Shown: piece by piece, positions 14,507-21,845 of the stretch
Layout of the letters: every line of letters begins with the position of its first letter
Position numbering within the stretch: the first letter of the stretch is position 1
Origin: a bacterium
GTDB lineage: Bacteria; UBP15; UBA6099
DNA: 26,426 nucleotides
Direction of reading: 5' to 3'
NCBI GenBank assembly: GCA_029564595.1
Contig: JAKQPS010000140.1
Location: 1 to 26,426 of the forward strand
The notes under the pieces: generated by a model
What the model was told of the DNA's origin: nothing
Seen by the model: only the letters and a program-made list of their open reading frames with translations
Databases searched by the model: none
Program-made: the position numbers and the translations under genes

Positions 14507-14947
14507 ATGACCATGTCGATAGAAACTAACGGCAAAAAGAAAATACTGGTGATAGAAGACGACCGGGATATGAACGATCTGGTCTGCGCCGTTCTATCAG
14601 AGGCCGGATATACCACTTTTTCCGCCGACTCAGGCGAGACCGGCATCGCAATCGCCGAAAAAGACAGGCCCGACCTTATTTTGCTTGATGTAATGCTTCC
14701 GAAAATGGACGGCATAGAAGTCTGCCGCTCCCTCTCCTCTGTCGAATCGACAAAAGGAATACCGGTCATCATGGTGACTATCAAGCGGGAGCTTTCAACC
14801 AAGCTCGCTTCATATATCGCCGGAGCGAGGCGTTATATTACCAAACCTTTCGGTATCGAGGAATTACTCGAAGAAGTCAAACGCACCCTCCGACAGACCC
14901 ATATTACCCGGACACTCGACATTGATGTACTGGACCCGCGTGACTGA
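14507..14947 (+). CDS. Single-domain response regulator (CheY-like receiver)
   Basis: This 146-residue protein is a lone receiver domain with no output domain. The acidic pocket D18-D19 follows KILVIE. The phosphoacceptor is D61 in LILLDVMLPKMDG, the switch threonine is in IMVTIK, and the invariant lysine is in YITKPF. The 15 residues after the domain (THITRTLDIDVLDPRD) are not a DNA-binding domain. I start it at 14507; another ATG at 14513 is possible. No histidine kinase is encoded nearby, so it is an orphan here and would act through protein contacts, as in a phosphorelay or CheY-like role. A hairpin overlaps its ribosome-binding site. Confidence 0.9.
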   Translation: MTMSIETNGKKKILVIEDDRDMNDLVCAVLSEAGYTTFSADSGETGIAIAEKDRPDLILLDVMLPKMDGIEVCRSLSSVESTKGIPVIMVTIKRELSTKLASYIAGARRYITKPFGIEELLEEVKRTLRQTHITRTLDIDVLDPRD

Positions 14948-15050
14948 ATCGAACACGCGGTCAAACCCCTTGGCTATGACGACTCCTTCTGCCGAGCTGT
15001 AGATATTCATTTGTCCGGCGCTCATGGTTTTCACCAATCACAACATCGTG

Positions 15051-15078
15051 GACATAGTTATATGTCTTGGTCATGACC
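15051..15078. repeat. Adjacent palindromes, possible operator
   Basis: GACATA-GTTA-TATGTC (15051-15066) is followed after two bases by the perfect palindrome GGTCATGACC (15069-15078). A related half-site GGACATATC lies about 10 bp further on. Such closely spaced dyads are typical of dimeric regulator sites, but no regulated gene is evident close by. Confidence 0.35.
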
Positions 15079-15178
15079 CGCTATAAATGGACATATCTAC
15101 GATCACTCTATACGGTTTTCCCTGACTCCATATTGGTTGATTGAATATGACATGCAAGCTTATCCTGATTTGTCGGAT

Positions 15179-15206
15179 TTTTCCACATTTTTTTAACTTA
15201 TCCACA
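15179..15206 (+). promoter_or_regulatory. Tandem DnaA-box-like sites
   Basis: TTTTCCACA and TTATCCACA occur as direct repeats 19 bp apart, each followed by an A/T run (ATTTTTTTAA and TTTTTAA). The second equals the high-affinity E. coli DnaA consensus; the first has one mismatch. Confidence 0.5.
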
Positions 15207-15324
15207 TTTTTAAGCGTATACGAACGTAGTTTTCAACACTCATAAAATGACTTGTTTTCAATGTTTTTTTGATTTAAGAATCGCTCTTGAGTCTATTCTA
15301 GCCAATAAATGTTAATGTATGTGC

Positions 15325-15344
15325 ATGTTTTGTGAGCAAAACAT
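15325..15344. repeat. Hairpin in the AT-rich region
   Basis: A perfect 8-bp stem ATGTTTTG/CAAAACAT encloses the loop TGAG. It lies inside the AT-rich core between the two GTTTTCAACA inverted repeats. It is not followed by a T run, so it is probably not a terminator. Confidence 0.4.
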
Positions 15345-15683
15345 AAATACAAATCTCAATTCGCCTGCTGTTCTGCTAGTTGCGTGGAACAGCGCATGTA
15401 TAACACATCTCTGTTGAAAACTTTATGTGTTCCCACGCGCGGCTTGATGCGAGATTCTCAAGTTTTCGTATTCGCCACTGCACGGCCGCCACTGCATTAA
15501 GCGCTCTTTTTATATGGATATCAATACGATGAACCAACATGTCCACAGCAATCGGCCCATCATAAACGGATTGTGGATATGCTGAAATAGCCGGCGAAGG
15601 AAAGTTTTAGGACGCCTCGAAAAGAATAAACAAACATCAAGCGATACTACATTGTTATATGGGGCGATTATGAAATGTTATGT

Positions 15684-16589
15684 CTATTTTGGTTGTATTG
15701 TTTTTGAATCAAGGAATTCCATGAGGCCGACTTCCCATCGTGGCAGGGCTATGCCGAACTTCTTCTTTATCTTGTCGCAGTTAAGAACGGAATAAGCCGG
15801 GCGCGGAGCAATGGGTCTGCCTGCCGATTCGATATAATCATAGGTCGAAATAGGCTTAACATTTTTAACCCTGCCGGGGCGAGCTTCGAATATGCGGCTT
15901 GCGAACTCGTGCCAGTCGCAATGCCCGGCGGCGGTCAGGTGGTATATCCCCGGCTCTCCGAATCCCCTGCTGATATATAGGTCGAGCAGGCGCGCAATTC
16001 CCGCGGCCAGATGAACTGTGTATGTGGGGCTGCCCTCTTGGTCGTTCACAACTGAGATTTCCTCTCTTTCGGAACCAAGCCGCAGCATGGTATCTACGAA
16101 GTTCCTGCCGTTCGGTCCGAAGAGCCATGATGTCCGGATTATGAACCAGCGGCCGCCCTCTTGACGGACAGCTTTTTCGCCTTCCCACTTCGTGTTGGCG
16201 TAAACGCCCTGAGGATTAGCAGGTTCGCTCTCTAGCAGAGGCATTTTTCGACCGCCGCCGAAGACATAGTCCGTGCTGATGTGGATGAGGGCTGCGCGGG
16301 CGTCGGATGCGGCGCGGGCTATGTTCGCCGCTCCGTCCGCGTTCACCGCGCGCGCCAGTTCCACATTTGACTCGCACCCGTCGACATCGGTGTAGGCCGC
16401 CGCATTTATTACCGCCGCCGGAGCCGCCGCCGCAACCGCGTTTTCCACCGCTTCGGCGTCTCTGATATCGACTTTGTCCTCCGGGATTGGGACCGCCTCG
16501 AAACCCGATCTCGGCAGCGCGTCGAGCAGTGCCCATCCGAGCATCCCGGTGCAGCCGAACACCGCTATCTTAGGCCTTTTCCCTTCCAT
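15684..16589 (-). CDS. rfbD: dTDP-4-dehydrorhamnose reductase
   Basis: This 301-residue short-chain dehydrogenase makes dTDP-L-rhamnose, the last step of the pathway, using NAD(P)H in the cytoplasm. It shows the nucleotide motif VFGCTGMLGWAL near residue 10, the STDYVFGG segment, the catalytic YxxxK as YANTK, and the family segments WFIIRTSWLFGPNGRNFVDTMLRL and GIYHLTAAGHCDWHEFA. It starts 9 nt after the rfbB stop codon with AGGTGA/GGGAG upstream, so the two form an operon. The rfbA and rfbC steps are not in this window. It supplies rhamnose for surface polysaccharide. Confidence 0.93.
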   Translation of the reverse strand: MEGKRPKIAVFGCTGMLGWALLDALPRSGFEAVPIPEDKVDIRDAEAVENAVAAAAPAAVINAAAYTDVDGCESNVELARAVNADGAANIARAASDARAALIHISTDYVFGGGRKMPLLESEPANPQGVYANTKWEGEKAVRQEGGRWFIIRTSWLFGPNGRNFVDTMLRLGSEREEISVVNDQEGSPTYTVHLAAGIARLLDLYISRGFGEPGIYHLTAAGHCDWHEFASRIFEARPGRVKNVKPISTYDYIESAGRPIAPRPAYSVLNCDKIKKKFGIALPRWEVGLMEFLDSKTIQPK

Positions 16590-16598
16590 CTCCCGGCT

Positions 16599-17615
16599 TC
16601 ACCTGTTCTTGTAGTATTCATCCATGAACTTTTTATATTCTTCCTGCTTTTCCTTAATCCTGCGCCACCAGCCCTCGTTTTCGACATACCAGCGGATGGT
16701 CTTTTCCATCGCTTCCTCAAAGGAAGATTTCGCCTTCCAGCCTAGCGCTCCCGCTATCTTGTCCGTCCTGACCGCGTGCCTTTTTACATGGCCCAATCTA
16801 TCCTCAACATGCTTGATTAGGGCGTGCGATTTATTTAGATATTCCAAAATAATGTCTGTGATTTGTAAAACCGAAAGCTCTTGGCTAGCCCCGATATTAA
16901 AGCATTCGCCGTTGTATTTGTCGTCAGCGCGAAGAACTGTGTCAATGCCGTCGCAATGGTCGTCGACGAAAATCCAGTCGCGGGTGTTTCTTCCTGAACC
17001 ATAAACCGGGAGGGGTTTGTCGTCTATGGCGTTCGTCACGAAGAGAGGAATGAGTTTTTCCGGATATTGGAAAGGGCCGTAGTTGTTGACGCCGCGGGTG
17101 ATGATGACCGGCAGGCCGTAAGTGGTGAAGTAAGAGAATGCGAGCCTGTCCGCGCCGGTTTTGCTGGCCGCGTAAGGGCTTCTGGGCATGAGGGCGTCGG
17201 ATTCTTTTGAAGGCTCGTCGCCGGCGTCGCCGTACACCTCGTCGGTGGAGATGTGGACGAATCTGCGCACGCCGCGCTCGCGCGCCGCTTCGAGAAGCGC
17301 CTGCGTGCCGAGCACATCCGTCTGGATGAATTCCCCTGCGCTGACTATCGAGCGGTCCACGTGGGTTTCCGCCGCAAAGTGAACCACGGCGTCGCATTTC
17401 GCCATCAATTCGGACACCAGCGCGCGGTCGCAGATATCGCCTTTGACGAACTCGTGCCGCGCGTCGCCCTTTAAATCTTCCAGATTTTCGAGGTTCCCCG
17501 CGTACGTCAGCTTGTCAAGGTTGATTATCTTGATATCGTCGTGTTTTTTCAGCATGAAGTGAACGAAATTCGAGCCAATGAATCCGGCTCCGCCGGTTAC
17601 GAGGATAGTTTCCAT
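16599..17615 (-). CDS. rfbB: dTDP-glucose 4,6-dehydratase
   Basis: This 338-residue extended SDR enzyme converts dTDP-glucose to dTDP-4-keto-6-deoxyglucose. It shows the NAD motif VTGGAGFIGSNF at the N terminus, HFAAETHVDRSI, HISTDEVYGD with the catalytic Thr-Asp-Glu, SPYAASKTGAD with the YxxxK, and ITRGVNNYGPFQYPEKLIPLF and DWIFVDDHCDGI. The frame runs back to 17708, but METILVTGG at 17615 has AAAGGA seven bases upstream and gives the normal length, so I start there. It forms an operon with rfbD downstream. rsmA lies upstream on the same strand with a 115-bp gap. Confidence 0.94.
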   Translation of the reverse strand: METILVTGGAGFIGSNFVHFMLKKHDDIKIINLDKLTYAGNLENLEDLKGDARHEFVKGDICDRALVSELMAKCDAVVHFAAETHVDRSIVSAGEFIQTDVLGTQALLEAARERGVRRFVHISTDEVYGDAGDEPSKESDALMPRSPYAASKTGADRLAFSYFTTYGLPVIITRGVNNYGPFQYPEKLIPLFVTNAIDDKPLPVYGSGRNTRDWIFVDDHCDGIDTVLRADDKYNGECFNIGASQELSVLQITDIILEYLNKSHALIKHVEDRLGHVKRHAVRTDKIAGALGWKAKSSFEEAMEKTIRWYVENEGWWRRIKEKQEEYKKFMDEYYKNR

Positions 17616-17730
17616 GATAGAGTCCTTTTTCGGTTTTAGAAACAAGCCCTTCATGCTTGTCCCAATTCGACGCATCGCCTCACGTAGTGTAAATATCCTA
17701 TTCAACAAAGCCGGTTTTGTGTTTCGGAAA

Positions 17731-18570
17731 TCAGGCCAACCGGCGGGTGAACTCGTTTGCGACCTTGATTATAGTCGGCACGTCGAGATGTTCAGGCCTG
17801 ACTGAGCCGTCTATTTTCAGGTCGGAAAAAACACTATCCTGCAAACCTGCCGCATCCGCGCCGGAGTCCGACAATTCTCGGCAGACCCCTTTGAGTAGGC
17901 TGATTCGCAAGGAATTATAGCAGGTTTTCCGTCTGTGTTCAAACAAACCGCGAACGATCAGAGAGAAGATTCGCCGGTCTTCCACTCCCGAAGAGCCGGG
18001 AGGCAGGGGGGCGAGAGACACGGCGCAGGAGTCCACGGCGGGAGGAGGGTTGAAGGCTTCCGGCGGGACGGTGAAAAGTTCCTCGCACTCCGCCACGGCT
18101 TGGCAGAAAACAGAGAGCATGCCGTAGTCGCGGGAGCCGGGAGGCGCGCACATGCGGACGCCCACCTCTTTCTGCACAAGCGCCGCGACCCGGCTGAACA
18201 GTTCACTGCGGTCGAGCAGTTTGAAAATGATTGGCGAGGAAATGTAGTACGGCAGGTTTCCGGTCGCGACCGCCGGTCTGTCCGCTTCCGGGACTAGGTC
18301 GTCTAGGCTGACTTTTAGTATGTCGGCCCTTACGACGGAGAGCCGGGGTTCGCCGGAAAAAGAGCGTTCGAGTCGGGCGGCCATCCGCTCGTCGAGTTCG
18401 ACGGCGACGACGCGCGCGCCGAGAGCTAGAAGCTCCCGTGTCAGGTTCCCGGTTCCGGGGCCTATCTCGACGCAAAGACCTCCGGGTACGACCCGCGCCG
18501 CCTCCGCCATGCGGCGCAGCGCGCCGCGGTCGGTCAGCAGATGTTGTCCAATCTCTTTTCTAAGACGCAT
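17731..18570 (-). CDS. rsmA: 16S rRNA (A1518/A1519) dimethyltransferase
   Basis: This 279-residue KsgA/RsmA enzyme dimethylates two adjacent adenines near the 3' end of 16S rRNA using S-adenosylmethionine. The sequence shows the start RKEIGQHLLTDRGALRRM, motif I VEIGPGTGNLTRELL, VVAVELDERMA, and the N6-adenine catalytic motif NLPYYISSPIIF. The C-terminal domain is helical (FSLIVRGLFEHRRKTCYNSL). Length is normal. It is transcribed away from the microprotein-cdsA unit. A TATAAT lies about 50 bp upstream, though without a clear -35. Confidence 0.94.
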   Translation of the reverse strand: MRLRKEIGQHLLTDRGALRRMAEAARVVPGGLCVEIGPGTGNLTRELLALGARVVAVELDERMAARLERSFSGEPRLSVVRADILKVSLDDLVPEADRPAVATGNLPYYISSPIIFKLLDRSELFSRVAALVQKEVGVRMCAPPGSRDYGMLSVFCQAVAECEELFTVPPEAFNPPPAVDSCAVSLAPLPPGSSGVEDRRIFSLIVRGLFEHRRKTCYNSLRISLLKGVCRELSDSGADAAGLQDSVFSDLKIDGSVRPEHLDVPTIIKVANEFTRRLA

Positions 18571-18617
18571 TTCGTCAGTCCCGGCGGCTGCCGCAAGGCG
18601 TCCGCCCCACCATTCGC

Positions 18618-18623
18618 ATTATA
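18618..18623 (-). promoter_or_regulatory. Possible -10 box of rsmA
   Basis: A perfect TATAAT on the minus strand lies 47 bp before the rsmA start codon. No TTGACA-like hexamer is found 16-18 bp upstream, so the call is weak. Confidence 0.35.
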
Positions 18624-18696
18624 CTCTATCAGACTTCCCGCGCGCGGCATAGCCGCTCTTTTTGAGTCGGGTATTCGCGTCTATTCGCGCGACTTA

Positions 18697-18725
18697 TTGA
18701 CAGTGTGTTTTGATGCAAATAGAAT
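18697..18725 (+). promoter_or_regulatory. Strong sigma-70 promoter of microprotein-cdsA unit
   Basis: A perfect TTGACA (18697-18702), a 17-bp spacer, then TAGAAT (18720-18725). The predicted start near 18732 leaves about 50 nt of leader before the microprotein start codon. Confidence 0.8.
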
Positions 18726-18783
18726 CTTATAAGATAATTCTCTAGGCAGGCGGGCAGACGGCGAAAAGCGAAGGATAGCGACT

Positions 18784-18951
18784 ATGAACAACTGGTTGCA
18801 TGCGATAAAGGCAGATGACGCGGGAACAGCCGCAAGGACGCAGCGTTACGCCGCAGCCGCAGCCATCGGGGTGGCGGCAGGACTGTTTTTCTCTGCGGTC
18901 GCCCGAATGGTAATCTCCGCCGCGTCCGCGATTCTGACTTATGTCTCTTAA
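18784..18951 (+). CDS. 55-residue membrane microprotein overlapping cdsA
   Basis: This short frame begins at an ATG with GAAGGA eight bases upstream and sits directly behind a strong promoter. The protein starts MNNWLHAIKADDAGTAARTQ, a charged head. It continues with a hydrophobic alanine/glycine/valine-rich stretch (residues about 22-54, AAAAAIGVAAGLFFSAVARM then VISAASAILTYVS) that could form one long or two short membrane helices. Its stop codon overlaps the cdsA start by 11 bp, which suggests translational coupling. I do not recognise a family. It could be a small partner of CdsA or only a leader peptide that sets cdsA translation. It is too short for most gene callers. Confidence 0.65.
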   Translation: MNNWLHAIKADDAGTAARTQRYAAAAAIGVAAGLFFSAVARMVISAASAILTYVS

Positions 18952-19792
18952 CAAAGACTTCACCGCCCGGCTCGCCATAGGCATATCAGCCTCTCTAATC
19001 TTCCTGTGCCTTGCGTGGTACAACGATGTAGCGCTGTTTCTGGTGATATTCTTTTTCGCGGCGTTCGCGATGTGGGAGTATTACGAGCTGGCGATGAGGA
19101 ATGGCGGGAAGTCCGGCAGGATGGCAGGCTATGCGGCGGCGGCGGCGTTCATGTTGCTGGCATACCGTCCGCCGAACGGCGGAATAGAGCGGCTGCACGC
19201 GGCTTTGGCGCTTTGCGCCGCCGCGCTCATTGCTCTGAAGTTTATTGAAAACTCGCGCCTGTTCCGCGTTCCGGCCGTTTCAATTCTCGCAGCGGCGCTT
19301 TTCGGCGGATTCTACATAGGCGGCTCCATGAGCTGCGTGCTGGGACTCAATTTTCTAGACAAAAACCATCTTTCGGCGGCCGTAGGGGACAGGCATCTGC
19401 TGTTCCTGTTGCCTTTTGTCGGCGCGTGGGCGTCGGACACCGGAGCGTACCTCTCCGGCCGTATCGTAGGCAAGGAAAAGTTGTCGCGCATAAGCCCCAA
19501 CAAAACGGTCGAGGGAGTGGTCGGCGCGGCATTCGCAGGATTCGTGGCGATATACATCTTCGGGCATGTCCTCAACCTGCCGACGCCGCTGATAATGTTC
19601 CTCGGTCTTGCCATTCCCGTGGTCGGACTCGGCGGCGACCTCTTTGAATCCTCCATCAAGAGGCGTTTCCAAGCGAAGGACTCCGGAGCTTTCTTCCGCA
19701 ACCACGGCGGAGTTCTTGACAGGTTCGACAGCATCTTTTTCGTGGCCCCGCTGACATATTTTGCCGTTTATTTTTTCACGCACAGAATTTAG
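18941..19792 (+). CDS. cdsA: Phosphatidate cytidylyltransferase
   Basis: This 283-residue integral membrane enzyme makes CDP-diacylglycerol from phosphatidic acid and CTP, the entry to bacterial phospholipids. Several hydrophobic helices are evident from residue 10 on. The C-terminal CDS signature is present: ESSIKRRFQAKDSGAFFRNHGGVLDRFDS, with the conserved KR, KD, HGG and DRxD residues. An earlier segment GAWASDTGAYLSGRIVGKEKLSRISPNKTVEG is also typical. Its ATG lies inside the end of the upstream microprotein gene. There is no uppS in front of it, unlike the common uppS-cdsA order. An acyl-CoA dehydrogenase follows after 48 bp. Confidence 0.95.
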   Translation: MSLNKDFTARLAIGISASLIFLCLAWYNDVALFLVIFFFAAFAMWEYYELAMRNGGKSGRMAGYAAAAAFMLLAYRPPNGGIERLHAALALCAAALIALKFIENSRLFRVPAVSILAAALFGGFYIGGSMSCVLGLNFLDKNHLSAAVGDRHLLFLLPFVGAWASDTGAYLSGRIVGKEKLSRISPNKTVEGVVGAAFAGFVAIYIFGHVLNLPTPLIMFLGLAIPVVGLGGDLFESSIKRRFQAKDSGAFFRNHGGVLDRFDSIFFVAPLTYFAVYFFTHRI

Positions 19793-19840
19793 ACGCGGCG
19801 CGGCCCGCGCAAGCGGAGTCGGAGCAGCGCGGAGGCCCCT

Positions 19841-20992
19841 ATGCCCGAAGTCCCTCTCGAAAGAAAAATGTTCGTCGACACCATCCGGAAGTTTGCCCGG
19901 AACGAGCTTGAGCTTGTGGCCGACGAGATAGACGCGACCGGCGAATTCCCGATCAATCTCTACCGGCGGCTGGGCGCGCTGGGGTTCCTCGGACTGCGCC
20001 TGCCCGCCGAATACGGCGGCTTCATGGAGGGCAACCCGGACTCCGTGACCGTCATGATGTGCGTCGAGGAGATAGCCAAGGCCAGCGCTGGATTCGCACT
20101 GTCGGTGGGCGCGTCGATCACCCTGTTCGCCGCGAACGTGGCGCGGAACGGCAACGAAGAGCAGAAAACCGCCTATCTTCCGGGAATAGCAAGCGGAGAT
20201 AAAATCGGCTGCTGGGGATTGACCGAGCCGGACGCCGGATCGGACGCGCTGGGGATAAAGACCCGCGCTGTCCGCGCCGAAGGCGGCTGGCTGCTGAACG
20301 GACGCAAGACATTCATCACAAACGCGCCAATCGCGGACCACTTCATAATCATCGCCAGAACGGGAGGCGAGCCCGGCAGGATAGACGGCGGGACGGCGTT
20401 CATCCTAGACCGGGGCGCGGACGGCCTCTCCACAGGCAAGCCGCTGGACAAAATGGGCATGCGCTGTTCGCCCACCGGAGAGATTTTTTTGGACAATGTC
20501 TTCGTCCCTGACTCCCGCGTCCTCGGCAAGCCCGGAAACGGGTTCTTCGACATGATGGCGTCGCTTGATTTCGAAAGGTCGGTCGCGGGAGCCATCAATG
20601 TGGCGATAGCCCAGCGCTGCCTAGAAATCTGCTTAGAATATTCGAAAACGAGAACCCAATTCGGAAAACCGATATCGAAGTTCCAACTCGTTCAGGAAAA
20701 AATCGCCCGGATGCACAGGGACATCGAGCTTGCCAGAACATATATCATCCACGTGCTGGAGATGATAGACTCCGGGCGGCTTGTCACCGCGCAGGCGGGA
20801 ATCGCAAAATGGTTCGCCACCGAAATGGGCACGCAGGCCGCGCTCGATGCCATCCAGATTCTCGGCGGATATGGATACTGCCGCGAATACAAGGTCGAGC
20901 GTTACATGAGAGACGCCAAGCTGCTGGAGATAGGCGCGGGCACGAACGAGATCAACAAACTGCTTATCGCCAAAGTCCTCCTCGGCGCGTGA
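19841..20992 (+). CDS. Acyl-CoA dehydrogenase, isovaleryl-CoA type
   Basis: This 383-residue flavoprotein introduces an alpha-beta double bond into an acyl-CoA. Visible are the FAD/substrate motif GCWGLTEPDAGSDALG, the loop WLLNGRKTFITNA, and the C-terminal ILGGYGYCREYKVERYMRDAKLLEIGAGTNEI. At the position where short- and medium-chain enzymes carry the catalytic Glu (EGT), this protein has AGT. Glutamate E245 in DFERSV instead aligns with the catalytic Glu of isovaleryl-CoA and long-chain dehydrogenases. The enzyme should therefore be active with the alternative base and may act on branched chains. GGAGG lies five bases before the ATG. It may be co-transcribed with cdsA. No electron-transfer flavoprotein genes are nearby. 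Confidence 0.9.
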   Translation: MPEVPLERKMFVDTIRKFARNELELVADEIDATGEFPINLYRRLGALGFLGLRLPAEYGGFMEGNPDSVTVMMCVEEIAKASAGFALSVGASITLFAANVARNGNEEQKTAYLPGIASGDKIGCWGLTEPDAGSDALGIKTRAVRAEGGWLLNGRKTFITNAPIADHFIIIARTGGEPGRIDGGTAFILDRGADGLSTGKPLDKMGMRCSPTGEIFLDNVFVPDSRVLGKPGNGFFDMMASLDFERSVAGAINVAIAQRCLEICLEYSKTRTQFGKPISKFQLVQEKIARMHRDIELARTYIIHVLEMIDSGRLVTAQAGIAKWFATEMGTQAALDAIQILGGYGYCREYKVERYMRDAKLLEIGAGTNEINKLLIAKVLLGA

Positions 20993-21035
20993 GCCTGCGA
21001 AAACTGGTTCCCGAACATCATGTCATTCCCGGTGT

Positions 21036-21064
21036 TTGACATGCATTCATCCGTCAAATATCAT
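21036..21064 (+). promoter_or_regulatory. Promoter of the exporter-aminotransferase operon
   Basis: A perfect TTGACA (21036-21041), 17 bp, then TATCAT (21059-21064). The -10 box ends 10 nt before the ATG at 21075, so the leader would be only 3-4 nt and no Shine-Dalgarno sequence fits. This implies a leaderless or near-leaderless mRNA. Confidence 0.75.
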
Positions 21065-21074
21065 TTCGAATTGT

Positions 21075-21845
21075 ATGATAGCTCTCGAAAACATATCTAA
21101 AACGTACAGGATTCCGCAGATAAATCCGTTCAGGCGGTCGGTTCCGTCTCAGGCTCTTGCCGGGGCGACACTGACGGCCTCGCGGGGAGAGACGCTGGCG
21201 CTTGTGGGCAGAAACGGGGCGGGCAAGTCCACGCTTATGAAGATACTCGCCGGAGTCGTCTCGCCGGATTCGGGAACCGGTACGGTCGACGGCTGCGACA
21301 TCTACCGCCACTCGCCCGCGCTCAAGATGAAAATAGGATTGATGACGGGAGACGAGCGGAGTTTCTACTGGCGGCTGTCGGCGCGGGAAAACCTGAAGCT
21401 GTTCGGCGCGCTGCACAACATCCCTCCGCGCGAACTGTCGGCCCGGATAGACGAGGCGATGGAGACGTTCGGCATAGCGGACGCTGCGGACAGGCCGATG
21501 AGGACGCTGTCTTCCGGGATGAAGCAGAGGGCGGCGCTTGCGCGCGCGACGCTGCACAGGCCGGCGCTGCTGCTGCTCGACGAGCCGAACAAAGGGGCCG
21601 ACCCGGTGAGCGCGGAGCGCAACGCCGCTTTCATCAGAGACGAGTTCGTCGCGCGCGGCGGCGGGTGCGCTCTGGTGGCCACCCACAACTTGGACGAGGC
21701 CCTTGCCATCGGCTCCCGCGTCGCCTTGATGGAAAAGGGAGCGGTGGTCTTCTCCGGCAAACCGGAAAGCGCGGAAACCCTCCGCGAAATGATGCGCCGC
21801 TTAGAACGCGGCGGCGGCGCTGACGCCCGGAATACTCCATCATGA
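21075..21845 (+). CDS. ABC-2-type exporter ATPase
   Basis: This 256-residue ATP-binding subunit is of the DrrA/NatA/CcmA type. Motifs seen are Walker A GRNGAGKST, signature LSSGMKQR, Walker B ALLLLDEPNKGADP and the switch histidine in VATHN. The frame extends back to 21036, but MIALENISKTYRI at 21075 is the natural family start, and the extra residues overlap the promoter. The next gene, the permease, begins at an ATGA overlap with this stop codon, so the two form one exporter. The substrate is unknown. The downstream aminotransferase suggests an amino-sugar or natural-product link, as an inference only. Confidence 0.9.
   Translation: MIALENISKTYRIPQINPFRRSVPSQALAGATLTASRGETLALVGRNGAGKSTLMKILAGVVSPDSGTGTVDGCDIYRHSPALKMKIGLMTGDERSFYWRLSARENLKLFGALHNIPPRELSARIDEAMETFGIADAADRPMRTLSSGMKQRAALARATLHRPALLLLDEPNKGADPVSAERNAAFIRDEFVARGGGCALVATHNLDEALAIGSRVALMEKGAVVFSGKPESAETLREMMRRLERGGGADARNTPS

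Larger units (their letters stand above)
14948..15683. other. Long AT-rich intergenic region with DnaA-box-like sites
   Basis: This 736-bp stretch between two convergent gene sets has no convincing gene and is clearly more AT-rich than its surroundings. It holds two DnaA-box-like sites 19 bp apart in the same orientation: TTTTCCACA (15179-15187) and the perfect TTATCCACA (15198-15206). An inverted one-mismatch site TGTGGATAT is at 15572-15580, and a weaker ATGTCCACA at 15539-15547. A 10-bp inverted repeat GTTTTCAACA/TGTTGAAAAC (15229-15238 and 15412-15421) frames an AT-rich core. It also has the palindromes described separately. It may be a replication origin or a DnaA-binding locus; this is an inference. 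Confidence 0.45.

Noticed and set aside
14864-15025. Minus-strand 53-codon frame (begins MSAGQMNIYSSAEGVVIAKG) overlapping the 3' end of the response-regulator gene
   Set aside because: The first part has coding-like codons, but the second half is antisense to the receiver domain. There is no ribosome-binding site and no recognisable family. It may be a remnant; not enough to call a gene.
15301-15345. A dif/XerCD recombination site in the AT-rich gap
   Set aside because: The AATGTTAATGTATGTG stretch has only loose similarity and lacks the two 11-bp arms with a 6-bp centre.
17616-17708. N-terminal extension of rfbB
   Set aside because: The ATG at 17615 has a good ribosome-binding site and starts right before the NAD motif, as in the family. 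The extension is not conserved-looking.
19355-20341. Minus-strand frame of 328 codons across cdsA and the acyl-CoA dehydrogenase
   Set aside because: It runs antisense through two recognised genes and their spacer, with no start signal or domain.
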